Origin: Pyropia yezoensis
Taxonomy: Eukaryota > Rhodophyta > Bangiophyceae > Bangiales > Bangiaceae
Direction: 5' to 3'
Length of the DNA: 64,000 bases
NCBI GenBank assembly: GCA_009829735.1
Contig: CM020619.1
Span: 22,340,898-22,404,897 of the forward strand
The number at the start of each line of letters is the position of its first letter. The first letter of the stretch is position 1. The notes under the pieces were generated by a model. It saw only the letters and a program-made list of their open reading frames with translations, did not search any database and was not told where the DNA came from. This document shows positions 1 through 11,338 of this stretch, in pieces. The position numbers and the translations under genes are program-made.

Positions 1-1340
1 CCGACGTTGGAGATCTCGTGGCGGTTGTAGGCCTGCCGGGCTGCAGCAATGTCGACCATCAGCCGCTTCTCGGTTGGATGCGACGCCTTAGTCACCACAT
101 CGGACATGCCTGCAGTACAGCTGCTCCAAGTCATACCTTAGTACAAACGCCTCCTCAAAGGCGGTCGAGAAGGCATAGACCTCCCCCGCCATCACCGACC
201 GTACCACCCGCTTGCACTTGCGGCTGGCAAAGCTGAGGACGTGCGCCCGCCCAGTGTTGTCACACAGTAAAGCAATGTAGCCAATCTGCGTTGAGTTGTC
301 GTGGTTGTTGGCAAAGGAGGAGTCAGCGTAGACTCGCAGGTGCAGGCTGTTCACGTCCAGCTTGGGATACTTGAGGGCCAAGTCCCGCCCAGTCTGGGCC
401 TTCTTGACTAGATCGTTATAGGTCTTGATAGCTGCTGCCCCGTACGCGCCCTCAGTGACCTGCGCCAGCTTGTTTATCCCGCTGCACAAGTCAGGCCTGG
501 TGTGCGCCAGCCACGCCAGGCTTGCCCGAGCCGATGCATATCGGCTGAACGAAGACTCTGCCGACAGTCGCTCAAGGTTGTCCACGTAGGCGACTTGGTC
601 GAGCGTAAACCGGTAACCCTTGCCCTCAGCTGTTGACACTCGGACGCCGACGAAGTCAGTGTCGTCCCAAACCCGCTCCTTCCCTTCAAATTTGACGAGC
701 ATCTCCTCTGTAGCTGCTTGGAACTCCCGGTCGCCTCCCATGATGAAGTCGTCGACATAGGCGCCGAGGACACCAACCAGGGCGCCCGCATCGTTGCGCT
801 TGTAGAACATGGACGGGTCGTAAGTGAGGGAGGACATCATCAAGTCACCCTCAATGTGAGCGGTGAAGGTGGCATGCCCATAATCGCCAGCGTCACATAC
901 CCCGTAGAGGGGCAGCAGGATCTCGAGCAGCTCATCCTCTTCTATGGCAAAGAGGTGCCTGTCAGCCGGCTTGAGACGCAGGTAAAGTTGCCCCGTGAAC
1001 CCGTCTTGGCTTTGTAGGTAGGCTTGGGTGATGTCGTGGGCGAATAAGCGAAAGTCGAGGATCGCTGAGGTCGACACCAGCAAGCGTGTAGACCGTTGGC
1101 GGAGGGTAGCTAGGTTGTGCACTACAAACTCCTTTGCCTTGTCACGATATCCTTGGGCAACAAACCGCGCCTTGGGCGTCTCGTCCGCGGTCTTGAAGTT
1201 TTTGAGGGTGTACACGAAACGCCCACCAATAATGTTTGCCCCCTTGGGCACGTCTTTTTCTTTGACGCGGTTGAAGGTGCCGCGATCCTGCAGGCCGTCG
1301 ATTTCCTTGCGTGCCGCTGCCTGGAACCGGGCAGTGTTGA
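1..1340 (-). pseudogene. copia reverse transcriptase / RNase H (partial, frameshifted)
   Basis: The 387-codon block 1251-88 holds the RVT_2 type reverse transcriptase. Visible are the start of the domain (FVAQGYRDK), the AYLQ motif and the catalytic YVDD box (GAYVDDFIMGG). RNase H follows (YADSSFANNHDNSTQ...GYI). Reading stops at a TAA near 88, but the neighbouring frame carries on with the typical copia RNase H end (TKASHPTEKRLMVDIAAAR) to base 1, so a small indel near 95 has shifted the frame. A second frameshift near 1350 separates it from the linker ORF upstream. Substrate and product (element RNA to cDNA) are family knowledge. This copy is judged dead. Confidence 0.85.
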
Positions 1341-1348
1341 TGAGCGGA

Positions 1349-2251
1349 TCACCTTTGGGGGATGACCTCAGTCAGGTGCACACCTGCTGCGCGAGCCGCA
1401 TTAGTTTCCTCCACCACGTCGGCTTCGTCATTTTGCTGGCTATCCTCATCCTCCTTGAGCCTCAGGGGTGCACGTACAGCACGAGCGACTTTAGGGGGGG
1501 GCGTCTTGACCCCACGTTGAGGTAATCCGGCAGAGGTAGTCGCTCCAGTACACCGAGCACCTGCCCTGTAGCAGGCAGACAATCCGGACGGGGTCAGGCG
1601 CATCTTGGGAAGCGTTGAAATAAATGCCCGACAATCAGCCCGGACGCTCGACAGGAACGCCTCGCCGTTGATGACTGAGTCCAGCAACTGGGCGTTCCCT
1701 ACGTCGGGATCCAGCGCCGCTGCTTGAAAGCCACCCGGCCGCCCACCAGGCGGTGTCGTTGCCGCCATCGGGGTAGCCACCAGTGGAGCCAGAGGAGGCA
1801 CCTCTGTAGCCGGCGTTCGGTCCCCGTCTGCTGGGTTTGAGCTGCTACCAGGGGCAGAGTTTGCGACGGCCGCGCTGCTTCCACCACCGGGGGACGGATC
1901 ACCAGTTCCCGCAGAGTTTGCCTCACAGGCTGTGGCCACGTAGCGCTTAAGTTTGTCCACAGAAAACTGCTTCAACATCCCATCGACTGCCAGCCAAACT
2001 TCCTTGTCTTGCCGTGCCACCAGCGCGTACGGACCGGTCCACTCGTCGGCAGGTGGCTCCCGATAGACGAGGACCTGGTCGCCAAGGTAGAGGTCACTGC
2101 TGGCAGCTGCAGGCACAGGCGCGGCCATGGCGACTCGTAGCCGCGCCCGAGCCACAATCGCTAGCATCTCGCCGCGCGCTGCGGCCATGGCTAGCATGCG
2201 GTCCCGCTGCACAGGTAGCGGGAGAGAGCTTAAGGGCGTCCGAGGGATGAC
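1349..2251 (-). pseudogene. copia integrase C-terminal domain and Pro/Ala-rich linker
   Basis: This block continues in the same frame as the integrase, after a TGA at 2252-2254. Near residues 40-90 there is an SH3-like integrase tail (GDQVLVYREPPADEWTGPY, then KQFSVDKLKRY), which in copia elements follows the catalytic core. After it comes a long low-complexity Ala/Pro/Gly/Ser stretch with no recognised domain. A shift close to 1350, in a short C/A run, separates it from the reverse transcriptase. Confidence 0.65.
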
Positions 2252-3379
2252 TCAAAATACCAGTAGAGTGGGCACCGGACCACACGGACCAGCAGTCTGA
2301 TTCATAGCCGCCACTGACAACGAGAGGGCCGCCTCAGGCGGAACGCCAGCATGCGACATCCTGACTTTGCGGTAGATGGTTCGCAAGAACGCATGGTAGC
2401 GTTCGCCCCCACCAAGCGCGTTGCGCCATTCCACACCTGAGAGAACGAGTTGAGTGCCCGCCGAGGTAGTAAGTGCACGCCAAGAAGGGGACGAGAATTG
2501 TGGCGCTTGGTCAACGTGAAGAATTTGTGGGTGGCCGACGTACGCGTTGGCCCACGTGTTGACGTATAGCTGCCACAGCTCATCAAATCTTTCGCCCTTG
2601 GTGAATACGGCGGCGCTGAACAGCGTGTCCTTGTCCACGATGTGCATCACACTCCGGCCGTCCAAGTACATCAGGTCTATCAGGACGACCCGGTTAAACA
2701 CAAGGTCGTCGTTGGGCATGGAGACCTTGGACAGCCGCTGGCACACGTCAAACGCGGCTGTCAGTTGCTCCAGCTCGGCCCGGGTACCCGCTTCAATCTT
2801 GCCGTCATTGGCCCGCCGCAGCAATGCGGAAAGCCTGTCGGGATGGGGGTGGTTGAAGTGCTTGTGGAGCCGGTCAAGCTTCACGGTCGTGTAGTACACG
2901 CGCGCGCCCCATTCCAGGTAGATGTGGCCGTCCTTACCCACCAGCGGCGTGGCAATGCCGCGCTTGTCACACTTGAGCACAGTTTCGACGGTGTTGACAT
3001 ACAGGGCCAGGACGTCGAGGATGTCGAGCCCGACCAGGAATGGAACGTCAATATCCACCACGTCTACATGTAGCAGAGCGTAAAACTCGGTCGAGATGGG
3101 CACCCGGATGGACACCTTGCCTTGGCTTAGAGTACGTACGCCACCAAACAGGAAGGACGTCGGCTTTTCCCGTCGCAAGGACAGTGGCCTGCCTGTCAGT
3201 CGGGCGCAGGCCTCCGCCTGCCGGCGCCCAATCACCGTACGGGTGGCGCCCGTGTCTAGGCATGCCCCCATGAAATCCGCAGTACAGCGGCTGTCAACCA
3301 GCAGGCATTTGAGTGCGTATGGGTCAGTCTCCCAAGGCGGGGCTTTGCGTCTAGGATTGGGAATGTGGCGACGACTCAC
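2252..3379 (-). pseudogene. copia protease and integrase core
   Basis: The N-terminal part has the retropepsin signature (CLDTGATRTVIG) about residue 40. The GAG-pre-integrase region follows (HKHFNHPHPDRLSALLRRA), then the integrase core with D (LIDLMYLDGRS), D (HVDQAPQFSS) and a WRNALGGGERYHAFL segment carrying the third acidic residue. The copia zinc-binding HHCC appears incomplete, because only one Cys is seen after the HFNHPH histidines (FDVCQRLS). It ends at TGA 2252-2254, while the alignable frame continues beyond, so the stop is most likely a mutation. Confidence 0.75.
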
Positions 3380-3384
3380 ACCCC

Positions 3385-5115
3385 CTACGCAAAACCCACG
3401 TGCTTGCCGATGGCGGCGCTTGACCCCTGCGACGGATAGCCCTTTTCGTCGTCGTCATCATCGCTGTTGTTCGTCGTGTAGTATTGGCCCGACTCCTCCG
3501 TAGTGGCATAAGAGCCTTCCCTCGTGCCACAGACGAGCACGTCCTCCAGGTCGTTGGCGCCCTCGACGGTTGCTGTCGGGTTAAGTTGGAGGGTGAGTTG
3601 GTAAAGAACTGCGGCGACGGATGCTCGGCCACCGTTCGTCTTCTTGTCGTAGTACTCCACCTCCCGCTTGGTGGCTCGGATAGCGTCGACGGGCTTGGGG
3701 CAGTTCTTGAGCAGGTGCTTGGGGTCATCACAATTAAAGCACCCTGGGATCGTGAGGGGGTCAAAACGGGGTCCGCCATCCGCCTTAGCGGAGGCCTTGC
3801 CTCTCGCATAAGTGGGGCGAGGCATCCCGATGCTCTTAGCTGACTTGCCGTACATGCCTTGCCCTGTGAAGTAATTTGCCTTAAGAGGCGCCTGGGCCAC
3901 CATTCCGCCGTTAGGGTTGGGGTCGTTGGCGGTGTCAAATTCCTCCGCCAACTGCAACTCGCTGATGAGGGCGGCGTATAGCTCCTCGAAGTTCATATCT
4001 ACCGTCGTAAGACGGCCAAGGGGAGCGCGCGCCCAAGGGACGCCGACGAAAGCAAGGCGGAGGTAGTCCCGCTTGTGCGTGTCGTCGCGGTAGTTGGTGG
4101 GCAGTTGTGGCGCCAGCTTCGTGATGGTCTTGTAAATGGTCTGCAACGCCGTTTTGTCGTCCATGCCCTGCTTGAGCAGCTTGCCAAATCGTAGGCTTGA
4201 CAGGCGGTTCTGCACAGCCGTCTGACGGGTCGTCGAGCTGTACTGCTTATTCATCAGGAGGACCGCCTCAGAGAAGGTGGCGATACGGCCATCCACATGG
4301 TCGTCAAAGTAGCGCTTTGCCTCCCTGTCAAAGAGGTTGTACATGAATTGCAACTTCTGCTCATAACTGACGGAGAAGTCGCGTGTGATCTGCAGGTAGA
4401 GCCCCACATACTCATGGAAGGCCTGGTCCTTGGCGCCCGTAAACTTTATGCTGTCCTTGGAGTACCGCATGCCAATGCCCTGGCCAATGCGGTCGGGCGA
4501 CAAGCCGTGTTCGGCACTACGAGGATGTGCACCGCCGCCTTGTACACCGCCGCCCTGGTGTGGTGTACCCGCATACGATGCCCGCGCCATCATCGTATTG
4601 TGGAACTTGCGAGCTAGCTCCTGGGCCTGGTCGCGTTCGGGTCCGTGGGCTTACAGTCGGCCCGCCAAGAGGTTGTAAACACGGTGAGTAGGATGGTTGC
4701 CGAGGGCAGCACCATGTTTGTCCAGCCAGTTGCGGAGCTTGGTGTAGATGCGTTGGTAAGATGCAAGGTCTGGGTCAAAGAGCATCTCAGGTGGATAAGA
4801 CTCAGCAACCATCTCCTTCACCTAGGCGCCCGCTGTGTCTGTCCCGATCTCCTGCTGAATGCCGCGAATAACGCGGATGAAGCCCTGCTGCACCATGGAG
4901 AGCTCGCTTAGGTTCTCTCCTTTGAGAAAGATCTCACGGAAGATGTTGTCCGTCTCGATGCTTCGCTGGCGGTTAAGTTCAAGGCCGGTCTGAATGCCAA
5001 CTCCAAGGTTGCCTTGCACATTGGCCGGGACAATGCCCTCCAGGTTACCTTCCGCGTCGCCGCCCAAGTTGGGCTCGGGTGCGCCAGGGAGGTTCTCCTC
5101 GAGCTGGTTGTCCAT
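3385..5115 (-). pseudogene. copia Gag with CCHC zinc knuckle (two internal stops)
   Basis: The structural Gag protein should start at the ATG at 5115 (MDNQLEENLPGAPEPN). One frame runs to the stop at 3385 except for TAG near 4823 and TAA near 4651. Both look like glutamine codons turned into stops. The capsid-like part is rich in helices (FHEYVGLYLQITRDFSVSYE and on). The CCHC knuckle is seen near 3690-3740 as CFNCDDPKHLLKNC, matching C-x2-C-x4-H-x4-C. The C-terminal tail is Asp/Ser rich. Protease follows after only a few bases. Confidence 0.8.
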
Positions 5116-5254
5116 GGTGATGGGGCCAGATCGGGACCAGTGGGGAGCAGCGGTTCGCATAGACCAGGCGGATCGACGAAAATCCGGGCAAGTGATGGAT
5201 CAATGGGAGGTAACCAGGGGTGATTGATAAAGGAGTAGAAACCAATACCGTGCT

Positions 5255-5867
5255 GAGTGCCCCGTACTTGGTAATTCGCGAATGTGAGAAGTAGGGGTGC
5301 GTGACACCAATGCGTAACAGGTCCCGTCTCTTCAAGGCCGCGCAATCGGCCCTGTAGCGTCACAAGTGAAGGGCCGCGTTATCGGCACTAACAAGAATGA
5401 ACGTTTACAAGAAAAGACAAAGACACAGACGCAAATGCCGGTCGGCTGCCTGCGGCGGCGACTAGCGTCCCTCAAATACCCCCCCTCCCTCATTCCCGTC
5501 TCGAGAGGACCCCTCGTGACCCCTCGTTGGGCCACCCCATAGTGCGGGCACAGTTGCCCGCCGCTTATCCGCCCTCTCAGTCAGGTCCATCATCCTCTGG
5601 GGCCGGGACCCAGCACGACCGGTACAATCGGCCACGTGAGTCCGCCGCCAGTAGCGTCCCGCCGTCGGGGCGACGTCCGCGGCGCTGGTCGCGACACGCG
5701 TCGCTTGCCGGTCCTGTTCCTGTCGTGGCGAGACCCACCACGAGCAGGCGCCCATCACGCCAGCTGTGGCACTGCGCAACGAGGTGCCATGCCCCCCGTG
5801 ACTGGCCACACAAGCAACGCCCAAACAACATATCTTGCCAGCCGGCTGCTTAAGCAGCCGGCCACAA
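5255..5867 (-). repeat. probable 5' LTR of the copia element
   Basis: Read on the minus strand, the LTR would start TGTGGCCGG at 5867 and end near 5255 (…CTCAGCA), before gag at 5115. It contains a perfect 22-bp palindrome at 5842-5863 centred on CTTAAG, and a TATTTGAGGG segment that could act as a TATA region. The other LTR is off the window, so the borders cannot be proved here. Confidence 0.35.
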
Positions 5868-5936
5868 CTTGAGACCTGCCGCCCCACCAAAATGCGGCAA
5901 GTCGTCACAGAAGGTCCAGAAAGTCTCGCAGGGATG

Positions 5937-6869
5937 ACCTTGGGGTAGTTGGCGCCCGGTTTGCCTTGTCCAGCTTCCATACCTCCTCGTGGTTGCAGCT
6001 CACGATGAAGTCCCGCTGGCACCTCCCACGCTTACCTTGCTCCCGCGTCGGCGACAACATCGAGGACTGCCTGGTCAAGAACAGAGGCTCCAGAGCAACC
6101 AACTCCGGAGTTGGGTCGCAGGTAAAGGTCCCCGGTCCCTGGAGTGCCGCGTCCCAAACCTTGAGCGCCCAGCGGACGCCGTCTTCCTCCTCCGGCCACC
6201 GAAGCACTGACGCGGACACACGGCGCTCGGTCCGGGGGCGATCCAGAATCATTGCAAAGGGGAGGTCCTCAAGGCAGGCAACCTGAGCCGAACCGGAAAA
6301 GCTCCGAGAGCGGTCTTGAGCCAGGCGCATCTGGTCAGCTGTGTTTAACCGCGCCTTGTCTATCTTGATGATATCCCCGCGCTGGAGTACTTCGCGCCAG
6401 ATGCCCAGGCAGTCCTGCTGTCATCGGATCGCGCTCACGATCCCGACCACCGTGGTGTAGCGCCGGCCCGCCAGGGGATCTTCACCAAGAAGAATGTCCG
6501 GGAGACCCACCGGGGGGGTCTCGACACGGCGCGAAGCCGGAGCCGGGGGCGCTTGTTCCTCATCCTCCGCCGGGACGACCGGCATCGGCGACGACACTCG
6601 CAGACTCGTGGGCAGGAGCGGGGCACGCCCCGAGATCTCCTCCACAGGACCCACCGCCGGAGCCACGGGCCCAACCTGGATCTCGGAGGTGGATATGCCT
6701 TCCAGAGCCAAAAGGAACGGGAAGGCCAAGGTGAGGGGAGGAGCAGGTGGTAGGTGCCCACGGCTCAGGGTGAAAGCGATCGACCTCCGTAACGGCGTGG
6801 ACGTGCGCGAGGCTGTGCACGGGCGCACCTGGAAATGCCCGAGGATGTTCCGGACTAGGGCTTGAGCTA
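5937..6869 (-). pseudogene. antisense ORF of family F (fragment, broken)
   Basis: The protein aligns with residues of the intact antisense ORF at 54909-57218. In the segment starting MRLAQDRS and ending WKLDKANRA, about 70% of residues are the same by eye over about 125 residues. The reading frame carries a TGA near 6421 and a frameshift near 5945, where YPKVIP continues in another frame and then homology ends. The N-terminal Pro/Ala-rich part (STSEIQVGPVAPA) is also present. There is no ATG at the place where the intact copy has MSSSEIQ. The function of the protein is unknown. Confidence 0.7.
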
Positions 6870-7323
6870 TGTAGCATCCCTGGCCCTGACTTGGCGCCGA
6901 TCCGGGATGGTGACCAGGGGACACCAGATGCCAGAACATGCCTGCCGTGTGGGAATGGTTGGCGGTCGTGGCTCGTGCCCAGCGCTGGGGTGCGGTGGAC
7001 TGCGCTACCCACAGGTGAGAGAGGGACTTCTGATGGGCTCTTGCAAGCTTATGAGGGACTTGATTGGAGGGACTTGAGTGCGAGACTAGCGAGGAAGAAA
7101 AGAATTTGTAGTGACAGTGGCCCCCGACCTGACGAAGTTAGACTCGGGTCAGGGCCACTCAGCGCTATGGGGGGGCTACCGGGCGAACGTGCCGAGGCTC
7201 TTCCAAGATACACGGTAAGAGGGACAGCGAGGCGCCTTCGGCCCGCACCCTCAGAGAATAAGACAACTGCGCGTTTGCATTCTTCTTCCCAGTGTGCACT
7301 AGGCAGATCAGGTTCATACCACA
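6870..7323 (+). repeat. LTR of family F (diverged, shortened)
   Basis: It begins TGTAGCATCCCTGG and ends TTCATACCACA, the same termini as the 571-bp LTRs at 54346 and 63425 read on the other strand. An internal block, GCGAGGCGCCTTCGGC, matches the CTCGGCAC/GGGCGCCTCGCTGTCC region of those LTRs. At 454 bp it is shorter than the 571-bp copies. Confidence 0.75.
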
Positions 7324-7373
7324 GTTCGGGTGGGCATGAGCCGCTTTGGCCGTCCGAGTGGGCTTGAGCGGGT

Positions 7374-7793
7374 GTGGCTGCCCTCTGGGGTACGGACCGG
7401 GCGGGGGAGCACCGTAGCCGGATGGTCCCTCGCGGGGCGACGGCCGGGGCGTTGGCCATTGCTTCGTCGCACAGGATTGGGGAGCTCGAGGGCGTTTTGC
7501 AGCGAGTGAGCGGTATGACCGAGGCGACGGCCGTTAAATCGTCGATTCATACGGTGTTTCGCTTTACCAAGGTGGACTATGTCCGGGACAGCATGCTTGC
7601 TGAGTTGCGGTTGGCTTCAGAGGTGGAGGTTCGGCACACTAGCCCTCGTCCGGTTGACGTGAATGCCATCTTGGGCGTGCGTCGGCGCACCGTCGAGAAG
7701 GACGACGAGGAGGAGCCGCCTTTGACGCAGAACGTGCGCCACACTCGTTCCTGCAGTCCGTCGTATGACGAAGATCGGCGCCGCCACTATTGA
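7374..7793 (+). CDS. hypothetical ORF, possibly an element Gag tail
   Basis: This open frame of 139 codons ends at TGA just before a putative LTR. The most natural protein-like part begins at MVPRGATAGALAIASSHRI and ends with an acidic then Arg-rich tail (EKDDEEEPPLTQ, YDEDRRRHY). I do not recognise a family. It sits between two transposon pieces, so it is more likely element-derived than a host gene. Chance openness in GC-rich DNA is also possible. Confidence 0.25.
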   Translation: MAALWGTDRAGEHRSRMVPRGATAGALAIASSHRIGELEGVLQRVSGMTEATAVKSSIHTVFRFTKVDYVRDSMLAELRLASEVEVRHTSPRPVDVNAILGVRRRTVEKDDEEEPPLTQNVRHTRSCSPSYDEDRRRHY

Positions 7794-7802
7794 TTGGTTG
7801 TT

Positions 7803-8027
7803 GCAGTGTGCTTGTTGCCCGTTGAGCTCTTTTAGTCTAGTTTGCGTTTACGTGTGGGGCGTGCTGGGCGTGCCTTCTTGTGGGTGCTTGTACTCTCAAA
7901 GAGGAAGCCCGCTGTGACCCATTCTGCTTGCATAGCTTATCTTTATTGAGGAGGATTGAGTATATTGTACTCGTTGCAGAGCCGTCTTGCTGTTGAGAAC
8001 CAAGAATTGTGTTTCCAGAGGGGGTTG
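7803..8027 (-). repeat. possible 3' LTR of the minus-strand gypsy remnant
   Basis: The plus strand reads TGTTGCAGTG…GGGGTTGACA, so it has TG…CA ends. On the minus strand it contains a CAATATACTC region followed by CAATAAAG, a promoter and poly(A)-like pair common in LTRs. It lies just beyond the integrase remnant on its 3' side. No partner copy is in the window. Confidence 0.35.
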
Positions 8028-8150
8028 ACAAGGGCAGCGTCCTGAGGACGTTTTTGTAGGTCAGATACTACTTGATAAAGTGTGCGGACCGTGGGGGTTC
8101 ACCGTAAACCTGATGATTAGGGCTTGTGTTGCTCAGTGCAAGTGACGTGT

Positions 8151-9690
8151 CTATCCGCCGTCGGTGTTGGGACGCAGCGGCCCATAGGGATGAAGTAACT
8201 GTGCGTGTTCTGGTGATTGGTCGCACATGGGGTTTGTGAAGTTGCGCCATGCCCTAGGTAGGGAACACTTCATGTAGTGCACAGGCACCTGCTCGACCAT
8301 GTAGCGGTCTGCGTTGCCCCATCGGGCCAGTGTGAGAATCGGTAGAAGTTCATCCGAACCTGTGGGGTCTTCTGTCGCATAGTGACGCAGTTGGGTGGCA
8401 ATGGTATGATTGTACCTCTCAATTTGACCGTCGGTCTGTGGGTGGGAGACTGCTGTACGGCTCGTCTCGATCCGGAGGACTTTCATGCCCGCGATAAAGA
8501 AATTTGACAGGAACTGAGGCCCTTGGTCCGACCAGACTTTGTCAGGAGGTCCGTAACAAGCAACCCAGTGATCAACGGCGGCTGAGGCTACTGAAGTGGC
8601 CGTAATGGTTTGGAGTGCAACGCACTTGGTCAGCTTAGCAAACCGGTCAGTAATGACGAGTGTGAAGCGATTCCCGCTTTTTCTTGGCGGCAATGGCCCA
8701 ACATTTTTTGTAGATGTGTCAGTCAACGGCTCCGTTGCGGAGAAGAGGGTAAGCGGTGTGGTGTGTCGCCGGAGTGCAAGACGGCTTTGTGCACCAGATG
8801 TGCAGTTGGTACGATAGAACCACGGATGTCTGTAAGTATGGACGGCCAACAGACCTTAGTTCTCGTCGTTCAATATATCGTGTTCATGCCCGGGTGGGCA
8901 GACACCGTAGAGTGGTGATCGGGATCCAAGATCTTGTTTAATAGGCCCTTAAAAGTGACCAATTGGTTGCCAAATTGGGTTCGGCGGTAGAGGGCGTGGT
9001 TGTCGTCAAGAAAGAACGACTTGGCCGTCCCATTGGTGATGTTACCCATTGTGTACCTACGTAAGTTAATGGACTGCTGTTCCTCAATAATATCTTGGAA
9101 ATCATAGGGGTTGGGATCAGATGTCCCAGTGTACTCTTTGGTAATGACCCCTTGTGGCGTTTCGGCAACTGCTAGACACGGGTTGTCCTCATCAATGGCT
9201 TCTGATGATGCATTGTTGCCCGCACGTGACAGAAAGTCTGGGAGGTGGTAGCTGGCACCCGGCTTATACTTCAGTTCGAAATCAATCTCGGCCAGTCGCA
9301 TGTGCCTACACATGAGGCGGCCACTGGAGTCAGCGGTGCTGTACATTCAGCTAAGGCACCGATGATCCGATTAGAGAGTGAAGTCTTGTCCTTCTAGAAA
9401 GTGGCTCACTTTGAGCACTGCCCGTACGATGCGAAGGCATTCTCGTTCCGTAGTGGAATAGTTGAGTTCGGCCGGGTCCAGCCCCCGGCTCCGATATCCA
9501 AGAGGTTGCGTTTTGCCCTGGTCATCGTTTTGCAAGAGTATGCACCCAAGTTGGTTCGCACGTGCGTCAACGTCGAGCGTTAACTCGCGGCCGGCGTAAG
9601 GTAAAGCGAAGAAAGGTGGATGGACGAGCGCGTCGCGCAGGTCTTCAAAAACGAGAGCACGCAAGTCAACGCCAATGTTGACAAGTGAGT
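8151..9690 (-). pseudogene. Ty3/gypsy RNase H and integrase remnant
   Basis: Three frames in series show the pol order. RNase H lies at 9664-9371 (LTLDVDARANQLGCILLQ, YSTTERECLRIVRAVLKVSHFLEGQ). The RNase H end and linker lie at 9346-8870 (RLAEIDFELKYKPGASYHLPDFLSR, then HPGMN). The integrase core lies at 8849-8151 with VWSDQGPQF and HPQTDGQIERYNHT, so the second D and the E of the DDE triad are present. The frames are separated by stops and shifts. Reverse transcriptase is missing, the fragment being cut at about 9690 where an opposite-strand element begins. Confidence 0.8.
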
Positions 9691-11228
9691 CCTTCGGGAC
9701 TCAAGCAGCCCAGAGTCGGGGATCGTTGGCTAGCCTGAAGGTGGACGCAGTCGTGAACGCCCCCGCAGAGGTTCCTTTTTGCAAGCCGCAGGGGGAGGCA
9801 CTTGATGCAGTGCCGGAACTGCGGTTCTTCGTCGGAGACGATGACCTCCTCTTGAGGACAGGGGCGATCCAGGGGAGTGAATCACTTGTCGTCCCCGGAT
9901 CTCTTAAGGACATCATCCTTGATCAGGAGCACAACTCCCCTACAGGTGGACACCTGGGGTCTGGTAAACTTTACCAGACCCTGAAGACCCGGCATTACTG
10001 GCCCTCTGTGGTGGTTAAAATCTAGAGATTGGTGGCTGCATGCACGAGTTGTGCGCAGAATTGCCTGATCGAGCGGCGGCGTGCGAGGGCCATGCTTCTT
10101 TTCACGGCAAAGAAGCCTTCCGCCGCGTTGGCGATGGACGTACTTGGGCCTCTGCCAATGACCAAGAATGGCAACCTGTACCTCCTGTTCATTTGCGATC
10201 GCTTCACGAAACTTACGCGAGCGATCCCCATGGCAGACATCACGGTCATGTATGTCGTGTCAGCCTTCCTAGATCACTGGGTTGCCGCGTATGGCATCCC
10301 GGACAGTACACTATCGGACAATGGACCGCAATTTGCGTCCGTACTGTTTCAGGGAGTGCTGGATACGTTGGAGGTTAGGACACACTATGCCGCCCCCTAC
10401 CAACCACAAAATAACGGGCAGGTGAAGTGCTTCAACAACACTATTGTTCGGCAGCTGCGCCACTATGTGAGAGAGCACGTGACAAAGTGCGACCAATACA
10501 TTTCCGCTTTAACTACCGACTACAACTCGCAGGTTCGCTCTGCTACGGGGGAAGCACCCCTCGCTTTTTTGCCTTCGCGCCGCGGACGCTTTATTTCTGT
10601 ACAGCGGCCGCTCCCAACTAGGGAGGCCGGGGGCGGGACACGTTCTCCCACTGAGATTAAGGTGGAGATGCTGCTTGGCCAGAAACGCTCATCACGAAAG
10701 TCAGGGCTGAGATGGACAAAGCGCAGAAGCGCTACAAGCTTACATTCTGTAAGAAGGTGCAAAACGCCAAGCACGTCCCCGAGCAGGGTGACTGGGTGCT
10801 GGCACACTTGTGTACCCCACCTGGGGGTAAGCTGGTGTTCGAGAGCAGGGGACGATACCACGTCCTTCGTACTGATAGGCGGCGCATCACCATCAATTGT
10901 GACGATGGGATCTGTACTCTAAACAGACAGGACGTGGTGAGAAGTTGCACCACCTGCTACAAGTGACCCTGCTTGGGCGCGCGCATTGATGGCGAGGCGG
11001 TTGCCTTCACTGCCTGCGGCAAACCAGGGCCCGCACGAGTCAGTGCTGGACACGTTCGTCGAACACGGGTTGAATGTGGACACAGACCGCCTCACGTTGA
11101 GGGTGCGGGGGTTCCGATACGGCGCCAAACACGATGCATGGGAGTATGTGCAGGTCCACCCTGCTCGGAAGGACCCGGTTTACTGCGCCCGGAACGATTT
11201 AGACCCTGATTGCCCCCCCTTGACATAA
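9675..11228 (+). pseudogene. family-D Pol: integrase and chromodomain-like tail
   Basis: The integrase zinc-binding part lies at 9675-10070 (SPTGGHLGSGKLYQTLKTRHYW, then ACTSCAQ), interrupted by TAG at 10023. The core follows: MDVLGPLPMTKNGNLYLLF, DNGPQFASVLFQGV, then NNGQVKCFNN. The position normally holding the catalytic Glu (QVERF in element F) reads QVKCF, so the triad is broken. At 10712-10966 is the SH3-like tail (VPEQGDWVLAHL), and at about 11040-11200 a degenerate chromodomain (LTLRVRGFRYGAKHDAWEYV), both matching the F Pol end. Several frame changes make this a dead copy. Confidence 0.75.
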
Positions 11229-11338
11229 GGATGGTTCAGATGGCCGTGCCGAGAGAGTGCTTCCAATTGAAGTGATACGCAAGGTGGTCTTCACCTACAG
11301 CCCTAGCATCTCGCTCTCACAACAAAAGCAGCGGCTAA

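Larger units (their letters stand above)
1..5867 (-). mobile_element. Ty1/copia-type LTR retrotransposon, decayed, runs off left edge
   Basis: On the minus strand the order is gag (5115 down to 3385), aspartic protease plus integrase (3379 to about 2252), integrase C-terminal and linker region (to 1349), then reverse transcriptase and RNase H (from about 1340 to the window edge). Integrase before RT is the hallmark of the Pseudoviridae (copia) order. The frame is broken by in-frame stops near 4823 (TAG), 4651 (TAA) and 2252 (TGA), and by frameshifts near 1350 and 95, so the copy cannot make a normal polyprotein. The 5' LTR should lie on the right, ending at 5867. The 3' LTR is outside the window. 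Confidence 0.85.
5937..7323 (+). mobile_element. family-F gypsy element, 3' end fragment
   Basis: This is an inverted, older copy of the 3' end of the element at 54346-63995. It keeps part of the antisense ORF (minus strand here) and one LTR at 6870-7323. Its sense strand is plus, the purine-rich stretch before the LTR being GGACTAGGGCTTGAGCTA. Homology stops abruptly at about 5937, next to the copia LTR. Confidence 0.75.
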
